From the NCBI GenBank assembly GCA_013334225.1, contig JAAXXY010000001.1, forward strand, positions 155,719 to 219,718: 64,000 bases of DNA. Direction: 5' to 3'. The translations under genes and the position numbers were made by a program. The DNA comes from Chlorobiaceae bacterium. GTDB taxonomy: Bacteria; Bacteroidota; Chlorobiia; Chlorobiales; Chlorobiaceae. A model generated the notes under the pieces. That model was given only the letters and a program-made list of their open reading frames with translations. It ran no database searches and had not been told where the DNA came from. The first letter of the stretch is position 1. Each line of letters starts with the position of its first letter. Shown piece by piece: positions 10,026-19,866 of the stretch.

Positions 10026-10061
10026 TTTTCCCCTGACCTGCAGAAACCGGCCAGGGGAAAA
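10026..10061 (-). other. Stem-loop in the glgP-pyrD gap
   Basis: A perfect 10-bp inverted repeat (10026-10035 with 10052-10061) fills most of the 64-base gap between glgP and pyrD. The arms end in T4 and A4, so there is no U-run after the stem on either strand. It may be a processing or attenuation element within a polycistronic message; its role is not known. Confidence 0.4.
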
Positions 10062-10073
10062 CAGGGAATTCGT

Positions 10074-12194
10074 TCAGTTTTCCTTTCTGTTCAGATAATA
10101 CTTCAGGGCATAATCACGCACCATCCTGTGCGTATTGTATACCGGGGCAATGGTTGCAATCGCGTTTCGGATTTTCTTGATCCATCTGGTCGGTATGTTG
10201 TATTCGTTACGGTCATAAAATGTCGGGATGATCTGGTTCTCCAGGACAGTGTAGAGGTTGTCGGCATCGAACCGGTCCTGATCTTCGTGGTTTTCAAAAA
10301 CTTCTCCATGCCCGATAGCCCATCCGTTTTCACCATTGTAGGCTTCCGGCCACCATCCATCAAGCACACTGAAATTCAGGCCGCCATGCAGCACGGTTTT
10401 TTCCCCGGATGTTCCGCTTGCTTCCATCGGTCTTACCGGCGTGTTAAGCCAGACATCGACGCCTGATACCATCCGTTTTGCAACGCCAAGGTTGTAATTT
10501 TCAAGGAAAATGATTTTGCCGTTGAATTGCGGTCTGTGCGAATACTCGACAATCTGGCGAATGTATTCTTTGCCGGCATCATCGTGCGGGTGTGCCTTTC
10601 CGGCGAAAATGATCTGCAAAGGCCTTTTCGGATTGTTGATGATCCTGTTAAGGCGGTCAAGGTCTTTGAAAATCAGCGGAGCCCTTTTGTAGGTTGCAAA
10701 ACGGCGGGCGAAGCCGATGGTCAGGATGTCTGGGGAAAGGGTATTTTTTTCGGACCGCATCATGTCATAATCACGGGAGAGCGAGTGAGAATGCTGATGG
10801 TAGAGCTGATTGGCAATGTAACGGTAGATGAAGTCGATCAGGTTGCGCTTCAGGCTGTAGCGAAGCGACCAGATCTCTTCGTCGGATACCTTTGCCAGAA
10901 CGGCTTCTGCAGTTTCACGTGAAGCGATCATCTCATCGATGCTTTCAGCATTGTTTCTCCAGAACGTATCAGTGTATCCATATGCCCAGCTGCTTGCATG
11001 CACTCCATTGGTGATATGACCGATAGGAACTTCGGAAACAGGGAGCCCGGGATAAAGATGCTGCCACATTGTTCGTGAAACTTCCCCATGCAGTTTCGAT
11101 ACGCCGTTTGCCGCCCGTGACAGTTTCAGGGCAAGCACGGTCATGGTGAAAAGGCCGTTCAGATCGTTTTCGTTCTCGGAACCGAGCTTCATGAGTTCGT
11201 CGAAGGTTATGCCTATATGGGAAAGATACTTGTCGAAGGTATAATGCATCATGTCCCTTGAAAAACGGTCATGACCGGCGGCGACGGGCGTATGGGTCGT
11301 AAAGACGCAACGTGAACGGACATTATCGATAGCATCTTTTGCAGGGACACCTTTCGACAACTCCCTTGAGAGAAGTTCGAGTGTGAGAAATGCCGAGTGA
11401 CCTTCATTCATGTGATATACCGCAGGTTCGAGACCGAGCTTTTCAAGCAGTTTCACCCCACCGATGCCGAGGACAATTTCCTGGTTGATGCGCATGTTCT
11501 GATCGCCGCCGTAAACACGGCAGCAGATATCCCGGTAATGCGATTCGTTTGCCGGTATGTTGGTATCGAGAAGGTAGAGCGTTGCCCTTCCTACCTTCAG
11601 GCTCCATGCCTGTGCCAGTACTTCGCTCTGGGCGATATTGACCGAAATGATCAGGTCCTTTCCATCGGGGCCCGTTACTTTTTCAATGGGGAGCCCTTCC
11701 GGGTATTGATGGGGATAATCTTCTATCTGCCATCCGTCACGGTTGAGGTACTGGCGGAAGTACCCTTCCTTGTAAAAAAGGGTGATGCCGATAAAGTTGA
11801 TGCCAAGGTCGCTTGCCGATTTCAGGTGGTCTCCGGCAAGGACGCCAAGGCCTCCGGAATAGATCCTGACACTCTCATGAATACCGAATTCCGCACTGAA
11901 ATAGGCGACCGGATTTTTTACAAGTTCCGGCGTGTTTTTTGCCGCCCAGGTATTTTTTTCATTGATATAAGCGTTGAAACGGTTATAGACACTGTCTATT
12001 TTACCCTTGTATTTACAATGGCATCGTGCTGCCAGTTCGTCATTGGAAATATGCCGCAGCAGTTCGACAGGGTTGTGATTGTTTCTTTCCCAAAGCAGGG
12101 GAGAAAGCTCCTCGAAAAGCTGTTTTGCTTCTGTATCCCAGGACCACCACAGATTTTTCGTGAGTTCTTTAAGGGAAATTATTTTTTTTTGCAT
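10074..12194 (-). CDS. glgP: Glycogen / alpha-glucan phosphorylase
   Basis: A 706-residue phosphorylase that releases glucose 1-phosphate from glycogen or maltodextrin. The N-terminus carries the DUF3417-like region seen in the short bacterial phosphorylases (KELTKNLWWSWD), then AYFSAEFGIHESVRIYSGGLGVLAGDH spread over residues 95-125, VFTTHTPVAAGHDRF, NGVHASSW, and GFARRFATYKRAPL. The PLP region reads MEASGTSGEKTVLHGGLN, whose Lys is expected to bind the cofactor. It is shorter than E. coli GlgP (about 815) but has no obvious break. pyrD and ispF follow on the same strand. Confidence 0.95.
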   Translation of the reverse strand: MQKKIISLKELTKNLWWSWDTEAKQLFEELSPLLWERNNHNPVELLRHISNDELAARCHCKYKGKIDSVYNRFNAYINEKNTWAAKNTPELVKNPVAYFSAEFGIHESVRIYSGGLGVLAGDHLKSASDLGINFIGITLFYKEGYFRQYLNRDGWQIEDYPHQYPEGLPIEKVTGPDGKDLIISVNIAQSEVLAQAWSLKVGRATLYLLDTNIPANESHYRDICCRVYGGDQNMRINQEIVLGIGGVKLLEKLGLEPAVYHMNEGHSAFLTLELLSRELSKGVPAKDAIDNVRSRCVFTTHTPVAAGHDRFSRDMMHYTFDKYLSHIGITFDELMKLGSENENDLNGLFTMTVLALKLSRAANGVSKLHGEVSRTMWQHLYPGLPVSEVPIGHITNGVHASSWAYGYTDTFWRNNAESIDEMIASRETAEAVLAKVSDEEIWSLRYSLKRNLIDFIYRYIANQLYHQHSHSLSRDYDMMRSEKNTLSPDILTIGFARRFATYKRAPLIFKDLDRLNRIINNPKRPLQIIFAGKAHPHDDAGKEYIRQIVEYSHRPQFNGKIIFLENYNLGVAKRMVSGVDVWLNTPVRPMEASGTSGEKTVLHGGLNFSVLDGWWPEAYNGENGWAIGHGEVFENHEDQDRFDADNLYTVLENQIIPTFYDRNEYNIPTRWIKKIRNAIATIAPVYNTHRMVRDYALKYYLNRKEN

Positions 12195-12340
12195 AATTGG
12201 AAGAGTTGATGAATGCTTTACAGCAAATAGTTGAAGAATGGCAGTATTTTAAGGCTTTTGCGTCCTTTTTCGAAAAGCCTGTTCATTAAACATGGCTTAA
12301 TTTACTGTTTTAGAAATGAAAACCGCAAACCCTTTGAGCA

Positions 12341-13207
12341 TTGAATCCCGGCACAGTAAAAATAGCGCATATATCCGATCTTCATCTTCTCGGGAAACCG
12401 GACCGTCGCCAGCTCAATAATCTTGACAGGATGCTTGACCATTTCAATAACGACGGGTTCGATCATCTTGTGATTTCAGGGGATCTCAGCAGCAATGCAG
12501 ACAAACAGGACTGGGTGAGCGTCCGGGAGAAACTCGAAAAACACGGGCTTTTCCATTGGGAGAAAAGCACTGTCATTGCGGGCAATCATGATCTTATAAA
12601 CCTTGAAGAGGAGATGCGCTTCTACAATGCGCTCAATCCGTTTTCCTGGATGAAGGAACAGGCATTCAACCGGAAGCTTGCGGAATTCAGCATCTATTTT
12701 CAGGAACTTGTTACCGGCAGGGAAAAAGGTTCTGCGTCATTTCCCTATATCAAAATATTGCAGTACCCCTCTCTCAGTGTTGCCATTGCGGTTCTGAACT
12801 CGGTTTATCCATGGCATCCTGCCGATAATCCGCTTGGCGCAAGAGGCCTGATCTCAATCGGACAGCTCAGGGCTATGAGCCTGCCTGATACAGTGAGATC
12901 GGTGAAAGATTGCTTCGTGATCGGGTTATGTCATCACGCCTACAAAGTGTATGGCACTGATGCCCTCATCGACCAGGCGTTTGACTGGACCATGGAAATG
13001 AAAAATCGGGAAGAATTTCTGAAAGTGATGAAGCTCATGAATGCCGATGTTGTGCTCCATGGTCATTTTCACCGCTTTCAATCCTACAAGGTTAACGGAA
13101 TTACATTTATAAACGGCGGGTGTTTCCGTTATGACGCAAAGCGGTACAGCAGGCTTGAAATAACAGGAAAAGGGAATTTTACACAGCAGTTCCTCTCACT
13201 TGCATAA
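12341..13207 (+). CDS. Calcineurin-like metallophosphoesterase
   Basis: A 288-residue metal-dependent phosphoesterase. All the family's metal motifs are present in order: AHISDLHL (residues 8-15), VISGDLS, AGNHDL, GLCHHAY and LHGHFHR near residue 240. The start is TTG at 12341; the codon two places upstream is an in-frame stop, so no earlier start exists. The substrate (cyclic nucleotide, UDP-sugar, nucleic acid or other) cannot be told from sequence. It stands alone: glgP is divergent upstream and the ferritin gene is convergent downstream. Confidence 0.88.
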   Translation: MNPGTVKIAHISDLHLLGKPDRRQLNNLDRMLDHFNNDGFDHLVISGDLSSNADKQDWVSVREKLEKHGLFHWEKSTVIAGNHDLINLEEEMRFYNALNPFSWMKEQAFNRKLAEFSIYFQELVTGREKGSASFPYIKILQYPSLSVAIAVLNSVYPWHPADNPLGARGLISIGQLRAMSLPDTVRSVKDCFVIGLCHHAYKVYGTDALIDQAFDWTMEMKNREEFLKVMKLMNADVVLHGHFHRFQSYKVNGITFINGGCFRYDAKRYSRLEITGKGNFTQQFLSLA

Positions 13208-13247
13208 AAAAAGCCGGAAGGCATATTTTATATTTTTCTGCCTCCCG
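13206..13247 (-). terminator. Terminator of the ferritin gene
   Basis: A GC-rich stem with one mismatch (13216-13223 with 13239-13246) is followed, reading leftward, by GGC and a run of seven U. It lies 29 bases after the ferritin stop. It starts right at the stop of the opposing phosphoesterase gene. Confidence 0.75.
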
Positions 13248-13275
13248 ACTGTGACTTCTGCAGTTGACCAGACCT

Positions 13276-13770
13276 TCAATTCTGACCCCTGCGGGCAAGC
13301 TGGCGGTCCATCATGATCAGTGCATGTCCTTTTTCTCCGGCCATTTTCAGCGTTTCAAGAATGCTTGATGCTGCAGCCTCCTCCTCTACCTGTTCTTCGA
13401 TGAACCAGTGCAGAAGTACCTGAGCGGCATAATCCTTTTCTTCGAGCGCTGTTTCATACAGTTTGTTGATCAGTACAGTTATTTTGCGCTCGTGTTTAAG
13501 AACTTCTTCGAACAGTGCAATGGGGGAGTTGAATGCCGCCGGTGGTTGTTCAATAGCCTGCAGTTCAACTTTTCCGCCGCGCTCATTGACGAATTTGTAG
13601 AGTTTCATCGCATGACCCTGTTCTTCCTTTGTCTGGATTTTGAGCCAGTTTGCAAATCCCGGCAGGTTCAGTGATTCCGCATAAGCAGCCATAGACAGAT
13701 AAAGGTACGATGATGAAAATTCATGGTTTATCTGGTCATTGAACGCTTTCTGAAGTTTTTTGCTCACCAT
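13276..13770 (-). CDS. ftnA: Bacterial non-haem ferritin
   Basis: A 164-residue four-helix ferritin that oxidises Fe(II) and stores ferric mineral in a 24-subunit cage. Ferroxidase residues are visible: Glu17 (INHEFSSS), Glu50 and His53 (KEEQGHAM), and the Glu/Gln pair of [11 protein letters not shown] near residues 127-130. No haem-binding Met typical of bacterioferritin is apparent. The start is supported by GAGGGAGAAG just upstream. A second ferritin-fold gene ends 77 bases upstream on the same strand, suggesting a paired iron-handling function. Confidence 0.94.
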   Translation of the reverse strand: MVSKKLQKAFNDQINHEFSSSYLYLSMAAYAESLNLPGFANWLKIQTKEEQGHAMKLYKFVNERGGKVELQAIEQPPAAFNSPIALFEEVLKHERKITVLINKLYETALEEKDYAAQVLLHWFIEEQVEEEAAASSILETLKMAGEKGHALIMMDRQLARRGQN

Positions 13771-13847
13771 TTGATCTTCTCCCTCTTTTTTCGTCGTACT
13801 GTGTTGAACTGTAACTACTTATCGAAATAATCAACGCTACTGCAATC

Positions 13848-14330
13848 CTATTCGTTTCCTCCGGAAATATTATTCTGTTTCATGTATTCACGTATCCTTT
13901 CGGCATGGTCGCGGTCTTCCTGGTTCAGTTGTTTGAAAATATTTGCCGAATAGGAGCTTGCAGGGCTGTCAAGAAATTCCTGAAAGTGGGATTCTCCTGC
14001 AGAAAGTTCGAGATCAAGGGCGGTTTTGAATGCGGTATACCTTGCAGGAGGGGTTTCCGAAAAACGGGTGATCAGCTCCGATATTTTTGAGTTTGCATTG
14101 ACAAGGGACTGTAGGTCCTGAGCAAGAAGGTTTTCAGGGAAGAACGCCAGTGGTTGCGGCTGCTTTTTTTCCTGCTGCAGCAGGGCTGCATGACCTCGTT
14201 CCTCCATGGCGAGCTGCCACCAGAAATCCTCATCTTCCGAAAAACAGTCGTGAAGGACCGTATAGAGTTTTGCGAGGTTCAGTTCAAGTTTTATGGATTC
14301 GTCGAGATGATTCTGGAGTGTTTCGGTCAT
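13848..14330 (-). CDS. Ferritin/rubrerythrin-like diiron-fold protein
   Basis: A 160-residue helical protein whose motifs resemble a short rubrerythrin- or ferritin-like four-helix bundle without the rubredoxin tail. Possible iron ligands are Glu16 in helix 1, Glu44-x-x-His47 (EERGHA), a Glu in LDLELSAGE near residue 107, and the EDRDHAERI stretch near residue 140, where the canonical ExxH reads DxxH with Glu one place earlier. The function may be iron or peroxide handling, or the site may be degenerate. It is upstream of the ferritin gene on the same strand. Confidence 0.7.
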   Translation of the reverse strand: MTETLQNHLDESIKLELNLAKLYTVLHDCFSEDEDFWWQLAMEERGHAALLQQEKKQPQPLAFFPENLLAQDLQSLVNANSKISELITRFSETPPARYTAFKTALDLELSAGESHFQEFLDSPASSYSANIFKQLNQEDRDHAERIREYMKQNNISGGNE

Positions 14331-14518
14331 TGTCGGTACATTTATTTTTAAGGTCGTTCTTTTTCCGGTTATGCAGTTTATTGAAACGGCATGATCTTTT
14401 TGAATTTTGCATTGAATATAACGATGATGTCATTCCCGGGGTTTCATTTTTTTGTTCTTTTGCCATTATCCCGTAAAGCAATTGATATTCGGTGCCATCT
14501 CATCAACTGTTTCTTTTC

Positions 14519-14995
14519 GTGAGTGTTTTACTTGAAAAAATTGTATCCGGCGGACAGACAGGTGCAGACCGTGCGGCTCTCGATGCTGCGATAGCCTTCG
14601 GGATCGAACATGGAGGGTGGTGTCCACGAGGGCGCAGAGCGGAGGACGGGTCCATACCTCTGCGTTATCATCTTACTGAGACTCCGCGGAAGGAATACCG
14701 TCAGAGAACCGCCTGGAACGTGAGGGATTCGGATGGCACGCTGCTTCTTGTGCGCAGAAAAATCAAGGGCGGAACCCGCTATACGCTGCAGTGTATCGAA
14801 GAGGCTGGTCGCCCTTTTCTTGCAGTCAATCCGGACCAGGGCGCTGGAACGGCCGATGTGCTGCAATGGCTTGAAAAAAATTCTATAAGGGTGCTCAACA
14901 TAGCCGGGCCGAGAGCAAGCTCGGATCAAGCTGTTTATCATTCATCGAGGATCTTTCTCGATGTACTTTTCTCAGTTGTTTCCGGGCAGCGATAG
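14519..14995 (+). CDS. Circularly permuted YpsA-like (SLOG) protein, 'molybdenum carrier' family
   Basis: A protein of about 158 residues of the cpYpsA family, Rossmann-like proteins of the SLOG superfamily thought to bind nucleotides or related ligands. It is often labelled 'putative molybdenum carrier', which rests on weak evidence. Signatures are EKIVSGGQTGADRAALDAAI at the N-terminus, GGWCPRGRRAEDG, TAWNVRDSDGTLLL, and NIAGPRAS near the C-terminus. GTG at 14519 is preferred because homologues begin shortly before the IVSGGQTG strand; GTG at 14492 would add nine residues. Neither has a clear Shine-Dalgarno. Confidence 0.75.
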   Translation: MSVLLEKIVSGGQTGADRAALDAAIAFGIEHGGWCPRGRRAEDGSIPLRYHLTETPRKEYRQRTAWNVRDSDGTLLLVRRKIKGGTRYTLQCIEEAGRPFLAVNPDQGAGTADVLQWLEKNSIRVLNIAGPRASSDQAVYHSSRIFLDVLFSVVSGQR

Positions 14996-15019
14996 GATCC
15001 TTTCGGGGGATACCGCATT

Positions 15020-16876
15020 TTATTTGTTGCGGTAGACGGCGTATTCCTGCAGGCTTTTCACGCCGAACTCCTGGTGGCGGATGCAGTCAATTGCCTGAAC
15101 CGATGCCTCTGCTGCCTCGATGGTGGTGACGAAAGGCACGTTGCTCAGCACCGACGCGGCTCCGATGGCTTCTTCGTCGTGCAGGGCCTTTTCCCCCCTC
15201 GGTGTATTGATTACGAAGTTGATCTTGCCGTGCTTGATGATATCGAAGATGTTAGGTCTGCCCTCTTCGCCTACCTTGAAGACCTTCTTGCACTCGATGC
15301 CGTTTTCCGTGAGGAACTGATGTGTTCCTGCCGTTGCGATCAGGTCGAAATCCATTCGGTAAAGTGCCCGGGCGATTTCGATGATGCGCTGGTTCTTGTC
15401 CTGGTCGTTAACGCTGATGAAGATCGAGCCGGAAAGAGGCAGTTGCATGTTTGCAGCCTGGTATGCCTTTGCGAAAGCTTCGGGGAACTCGTTGGCAAGG
15501 CTCATCGCTTCACCGGTCGAACGCATTTCAGGGCCGAGGTAAACCCCGGATTTGATGAATTTCGAGAACGGGAAAACCGGTTCCTTGATGGCCATATGTT
15601 TCAGGCCGAGTTCGTCGCAGTCCTTCAGGTCGTATTCCCTGCGAAGCAGGCTGAGCTTTTCGCCGAGCATGACTCGGGTTGCGATTTTTACGACAGGGAT
15701 TGCGGTAGCCTTACCGACGAAAGGTACGGTGCGGCTTGCCCTCGGGTTTACCTCGATCACGAAGACGGTTTCGTTCTGGACGGCATACTGGACGTTCATC
15801 AGACCTACAACTTCCAGATTTGCCGCGAGCTTTCGTGTATATTCCTTCATGGCGGCGATCGCCTTCGGACTGATGTTGTGGTAGGGCAGGATCGATGTCG
15901 AATCGCCGCTGTGTATGCCGGCAGCCTCGACATGCTGCATAATGCCGCTGATGACGCAATCGGTGCTGTCCGCGATGGCGTCGATGTCGAATTCCACTGC
16001 TGTTTCGAGGAAGCGGTCTATCAGGAGCGGATACTTTTCAGAGATGAAAAGAGCCTGGTCTACATATTCCCTCAGTGAGTCGTCGTTGTATATGATTTTC
16101 ATGGCCCTTCCGCCGAGGACATAGCTTGGCCTGACGAGGGCTGGATAGCCGATCCGTCGTGTAATGACCTGTGCCTCCTCGAAGCTGATGGCTGTACCGT
16201 AATCAGGATGCGGAATGTCGAGTTTTTCGAGGAGCGCTCCGAATTTTTTACGGTCTTCAGCAAGGTCGATACCTTTGGATGATGTGCCGAGGATGGTGAC
16301 ACCCGCTTCATGAAGCTTCGTGGAAAGTTTCAGAGGAGTCTGGCCGCCGAAGCTCACAATAACCCCAAGCGGTTTTTCATGCTCGATGATGCGGAGGGTG
16401 TCTTCTATGGTAAGCGGTTCGAAATACAGTTTGTCAGCTATATCGTAGTCCGTCGAGACGGTTTCGGGGTTGCAGTTGACCATGATGGTTTCATAACCGG
16501 CCTCCTTCAGTGCGAAGACCGCCTGGACGCAGCAGTAATCGAACTCTATCCCCTGACCGATACGGTTGGGACCGCCGCCGAGGATAATGACTTTCTGTCG
16601 GTCGGATGAAACCGATTCGTTTTCATCTCCGTAAGTGGAGTAGTGGTATGGCGTTTTGGCATCGAACTCGGCAGCGCAGGTGTCAACGGTCTTGAAAACG
16701 GATTCGATACCGTAATGTTTTCTCAGCGCCCGTATAGCCGGTTCAGAGGTTTTGAAAATATTTGCAAGCTGAAAGTCGGAAAAACCGTTTTGTTTAGCTT
16801 TCAGCAGCTTGTCTTTCGGGAAGATCCGGGAAAGGTTTATAACCTCCTGTGTCGGTTCGGAAGCTTGTATGGTCAT
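15020..16876 (-). CDS. carB: Carbamoyl-phosphate synthase large subunit, C-terminal half (split CarB)
   Basis: A 618-residue protein matching only the second half of CarB (E. coli CarB is about 1073 residues). It begins inside the oligomerisation region (FSDFQLANIF, then VDTCAAEF), continues with the carbamoyl-phosphate ATP-grasp domain (GGGPNRIGQGIEFDYC, NCNPETVSTDYD, RPSYVLGGRAM, EVNPRASRTVPF), and ends with the MGS-like allosteric domain (about 480-618, TAGTHQFLTENGI). It would phosphorylate carbamate for pyrimidine and arginine synthesis. The N-terminal carboxyphosphate half is not next to it, so it must be another gene. Split CarB is known from methanogens and Aquifex. ATG at 16876 opens the frame cleanly with no upstream homology. 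Confidence 0.93.
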   Translation of the reverse strand: MTIQASEPTQEVINLSRIFPKDKLLKAKQNGFSDFQLANIFKTSEPAIRALRKHYGIESVFKTVDTCAAEFDAKTPYHYSTYGDENESVSSDRQKVIILGGGPNRIGQGIEFDYCCVQAVFALKEAGYETIMVNCNPETVSTDYDIADKLYFEPLTIEDTLRIIEHEKPLGVIVSFGGQTPLKLSTKLHEAGVTILGTSSKGIDLAEDRKKFGALLEKLDIPHPDYGTAISFEEAQVITRRIGYPALVRPSYVLGGRAMKIIYNDDSLREYVDQALFISEKYPLLIDRFLETAVEFDIDAIADSTDCVISGIMQHVEAAGIHSGDSTSILPYHNISPKAIAAMKEYTRKLAANLEVVGLMNVQYAVQNETVFVIEVNPRASRTVPFVGKATAIPVVKIATRVMLGEKLSLLRREYDLKDCDELGLKHMAIKEPVFPFSKFIKSGVYLGPEMRSTGEAMSLANEFPEAFAKAYQAANMQLPLSGSIFISVNDQDKNQRIIEIARALYRMDFDLIATAGTHQFLTENGIECKKVFKVGEEGRPNIFDIIKHGKINFVINTPRGEKALHDEEAIGAASVLSNVPFVTTIEAAEASVQAIDCIRHQEFGVKSLQEYAVYRNK

Positions 16877-17133
16877 GCGGTCTCGGTTGTTTTGTAGCGT
16901 CAGGATACAGCGTAATCAAAAGTAACGATTCACTGTCTCATATAAAAAACGCTGCATAATACAAAAATGCCGGTGCTTCTCAAAGCTTCCGTATTTCTGA
17001 TGCCGCAACGCAAAGGGTGGTCCTGGAAAATTTAAAAAAGAGCTGCCCGGCCGGTCATCGGAAAAGGATCGGGATTTTTATTACATTACATTTTTTCGTG
17101 TAATTTCGTTTACGAAAAACAGGGTTACAAGGT

Positions 17134-18417
17134 ATGGACAAAATGCATTTCGACAGTATCGAGTCTGCTCTTGAAGATATCAAGGCCGGAAAGCTGGTGA
17201 TCGTTGTTGACGATGAGGACCGGGAGGATGAAGGGGATTTCATCGCTGCAGCGGAAAAGGCGACGACAGAAATGGTGAACTTCATAACAAAGGAGGCTCG
17301 CGGTCTGCTTTGTGTGGCTGTTACCATGAATCGCGCCAGAGAACTCCAGCTCGATCCGATGGTTCAGAAAAACACCTCCCAGCATGAAACGAACTTTACG
17401 GTTTCAGTCGATGCCATCGCTGAAGGCGTGACAACAGGTATTTCCGTCTATGACCGGACCATGACGATAAAAATGCTTGGGGATCTTTATTCAAAAGCCG
17501 ATGATTTTTCCCGTCCCGGTCACATTTTTCCCCTGAGGGCGATGGATGGCGGGGTTCTCAGGCGAGTCGGCCATACCGAAGCCGCAGTTGACCTTGCCCG
17601 GCTCGCAGGCTGTACTCCGGTTGGTCTGCTCTGCGAGATCCTGCATGACGACGGAAGCATGGCAAGGCTGCCCGAACTGATCAAGCTCAAGGAAAAATTC
17701 GGATTGAAACTTATTACCATCAAATCTCTCGTAGCCTACCAGATGCAGCGCAACAAGCTCATTCAACGTGCCGTTGAATCAAAGTTGCCGACTGTATACG
17801 GTGAATTCAGGCTGATCGCATATGAATCGTTTATCGACCATCAGAACCACATGGCGATTGTCAAAGGGGATGTCGGTACCGATGAACCTGTACTTGTGAG
17901 GGTGCATTCCCAGTGTGCCACGGGCGATACTTTCGCATCTCTGCGCTGTGACTGCGGCAACCAGCTCGCTTCCGCACTTTCAATGATTGAAAAGGAAGGA
18001 AGGGGCGTGCTCGTTTACCTGATGCAGGAGGGTAGAGGCATTGGTCTTATCAACAAACTGAAAGCCTACAATCTTCAGGATGAAGGGTTGGATACCGTGG
18101 AGGCTAACGAAAAACTCGGTTTCAAGGCAGACCTGAGGGATTACGGTATCGGAGCGCAGATACTCAAGGACCTTGGCGTCAGGAAAATGAAGCTCTTGAC
18201 CAACAACCCGAAAAAAGTGGTCGGTCTTGAAGGCTACGGTCTCGAAATCGTCGAAAGGATAGGCCTCGAGATTGCTCCGAACCCGATCAATCAGGTATAT
18301 CTCGATACGAAGCGTGACAAGCTCGGTCATATCATAAGCCATGCATGCGGCAATGAAAGCAGTTATTTCGAGCAGCTTGCCGATGAAAAGTTAAGGAACA
18401 AACCCAACAACCCGTAA
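17134..18417 (+). CDS. ribBA: Bifunctional DHBP synthase / GTP cyclohydrolase II
   Basis: A 427-residue fusion supplying both precursors of riboflavin. Residues 1-205 are the 3,4-dihydroxy-2-butanone-4-phosphate synthase domain ([13 protein letters not shown] metal site, then [10 protein letters not shown]). Residues about 210-415 are GTP cyclohydrolase [15 protein letters not shown], then LRCDCGNQL (three zinc Cys), [11 protein letters not shown] and the Arg/Tyr-bearing DYGIGAQIL. Length matches other RibBA proteins. The start has a short AAGG upstream. glyA follows after 27 bases and is likely co-transcribed. I found no FMN riboswitch upstream. Confidence 0.97.
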   Translation: MDKMHFDSIESALEDIKAGKLVIVVDDEDREDEGDFIAAAEKATTEMVNFITKEARGLLCVAVTMNRARELQLDPMVQKNTSQHETNFTVSVDAIAEGVTTGISVYDRTMTIKMLGDLYSKADDFSRPGHIFPLRAMDGGVLRRVGHTEAAVDLARLAGCTPVGLLCEILHDDGSMARLPELIKLKEKFGLKLITIKSLVAYQMQRNKLIQRAVESKLPTVYGEFRLIAYESFIDHQNHMAIVKGDVGTDEPVLVRVHSQCATGDTFASLRCDCGNQLASALSMIEKEGRGVLVYLMQEGRGIGLINKLKAYNLQDEGLDTVEANEKLGFKADLRDYGIGAQILKDLGVRKMKLLTNNPKKVVGLEGYGLEIVERIGLEIAPNPINQVYLDTKRDKLGHIISHACGNESSYFEQLADEKLRNKPNNP

Positions 18418-18444
18418 ACTTCCGAAAGGAAAAGGATAGAGATA

Positions 18445-19761
18445 ATGGACACCGACATCCTCAAATTGCAGGATAAAGAGGTTTTTGATTCGATTGCAAG
18501 TGAAGCGAAGAGGCAGAACGAGACGCTTGAGCTGATCGCTTCCGAGAATTTTACGAGCCGTGCGGTCATGCAGGCTGCCGGATCAGTAATGACCAACAAA
18601 TATGCCGAAGGATATCCAGGCAAGCGCTATTACGGCGGTTGCGAATATGTCGATATTGCAGAAAACCTCGCCAGGGATCGTGCCAAAAAGCTTTTCAACT
18701 GCGAGTATGTCAATGTGCAGCCTCATTCCGGTTCGAGCGCCAACATGGCGGTCCTGTTCTCGGTACTGAAACCAGGAGACCCCATCATGGGCCTCGATCT
18801 TTCCCACGGCGGTCATCTGACCCACGGCAGCCCGGTGAACTTTTCCGGTCAGCTTTTCCAGGCGCATTCCTACGGTGTAGACCGGGAGACCGGATGCATC
18901 GATATGAACAAGGTCGAAGAGATGGCAACTGCGGTGAAGCCCAAGCTTATCATTACCGGTGCCAGCGCCTATTCCCAGGGTTTCGACCTGAAGGCTTTCA
19001 GGGCCATCGCTGACAAGGTTGGCGCCCTGCTCATGGCCGACATCGCACATCCTGCCGGTCTCATCGCTGCCGGTCTCATAGGAGATCCAATGCCGTACTG
19101 CCATTTTGTCACCACGACGACTCACAAAACTCTTCGCGGTCCGAGAGGCGGCATGATCATGATGGGCCAGGATTTCGAGAACCCGCTTGGACTGACCATA
19201 AAAACCAAGACCGGCTCGCGCGTGAAGATGATGTCAGAGGTTATGGACGCTGAAGTCATGCCCGGTATCCAGGGGGGCCCGCTCATGCACATCATCGCCG
19301 CCAAGGCGGTTGCGTTCGGTGAAGCTCTCCGGCCGGAATTCAGGGAGTATGCTCAGCAGATCAGGAAGAATGCTGCCAGGATGTGCGAAAAATTCCTCGA
19401 ACTTGGTTACAACATCGTGAGCGGCGGGACGAAAAACCACCTCATGCTGCTCGATCTCCGGAACAAGAACGTTACCGGCAAGGCTGCTGAAAACCTGCTT
19501 CATACCGCAGGCATAACGGTTAACAAGAACATGGTGCCGTTCGACGACAAGTCGCCGTTCGTGACGAGCGGTATCCGTATCGGCACTCCTGCAATGACGA
19601 CGAGGGGAATGAACGAGGACGACAGTGCCCTTATCGCGGAACTGATCGACAGAGTGATCACTTTTGCAGAAAAACCAGAAAGAGAAACGATCTGCAGGAA
19701 TGTCAGAGAGGAAATCAAATCGCTCTGCCTGCGCTATCCGATCGAAGGTTACACCGTTTGA
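18445..19761 (+). CDS. glyA: Serine hydroxymethyltransferase
   Basis: A 438-residue PLP enzyme that converts serine and tetrahydrofolate to glycine and 5,10-methylene-THF, the main one-carbon source. Signatures are [37 protein letters not shown], the Asp/His pair in [14 protein letters not shown], and the Schiff-base Lys of [14 protein letters not shown]. The start is well supported by an AAAGGAAAAGG tract just upstream. It follows ribBA closely and is ended by a strong terminator at 19788. Confidence 0.98.
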   Translation: MDTDILKLQDKEVFDSIASEAKRQNETLELIASENFTSRAVMQAAGSVMTNKYAEGYPGKRYYGGCEYVDIAENLARDRAKKLFNCEYVNVQPHSGSSANMAVLFSVLKPGDPIMGLDLSHGGHLTHGSPVNFSGQLFQAHSYGVDRETGCIDMNKVEEMATAVKPKLIITGASAYSQGFDLKAFRAIADKVGALLMADIAHPAGLIAAGLIGDPMPYCHFVTTTTHKTLRGPRGGMIMMGQDFENPLGLTIKTKTGSRVKMMSEVMDAEVMPGIQGGPLMHIIAAKAVAFGEALRPEFREYAQQIRKNAARMCEKFLELGYNIVSGGTKNHLMLLDLRNKNVTGKAAENLLHTAGITVNKNMVPFDDKSPFVTSGIRIGTPAMTTRGMNEDDSALIAELIDRVITFAEKPERETICRNVREEIKSLCLRYPIEGYTV

Positions 19762-19787
19762 ACCAGACTAAAATGACAGTAACCACA

Positions 19788-19829
19788 GAAGCCTCCAGCC
19801 GGTTCTCCGGGGGAGGCTTCCTGTTTTTC
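19788..19829 (+). terminator. Terminator of ribBA-glyA
   Basis: A perfect 9-bp GC-rich stem (19788-19796 with 19812-19820) with a 15-base loop, followed by CTGTTTTT. It begins 26 bases after the glyA stop, before the convergent dnaG. Confidence 0.8.
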
Positions 19830-19866
19830 ACATGGAGGGATGAAGGTGATGTACAGACCGGACTGA

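Noticed and set aside
15074..16078. A 334-codon frame on the strand opposite carB
   Set aside because: It lies wholly inside a confident gene with strong motifs and has no domain signatures of its own.
16877..17133. Possible FMN riboswitch before ribBA
   Set aside because: None of the conserved RFN-element segments is present; only two small AT-rich hairpins (17085-17104 and just after) are visible.
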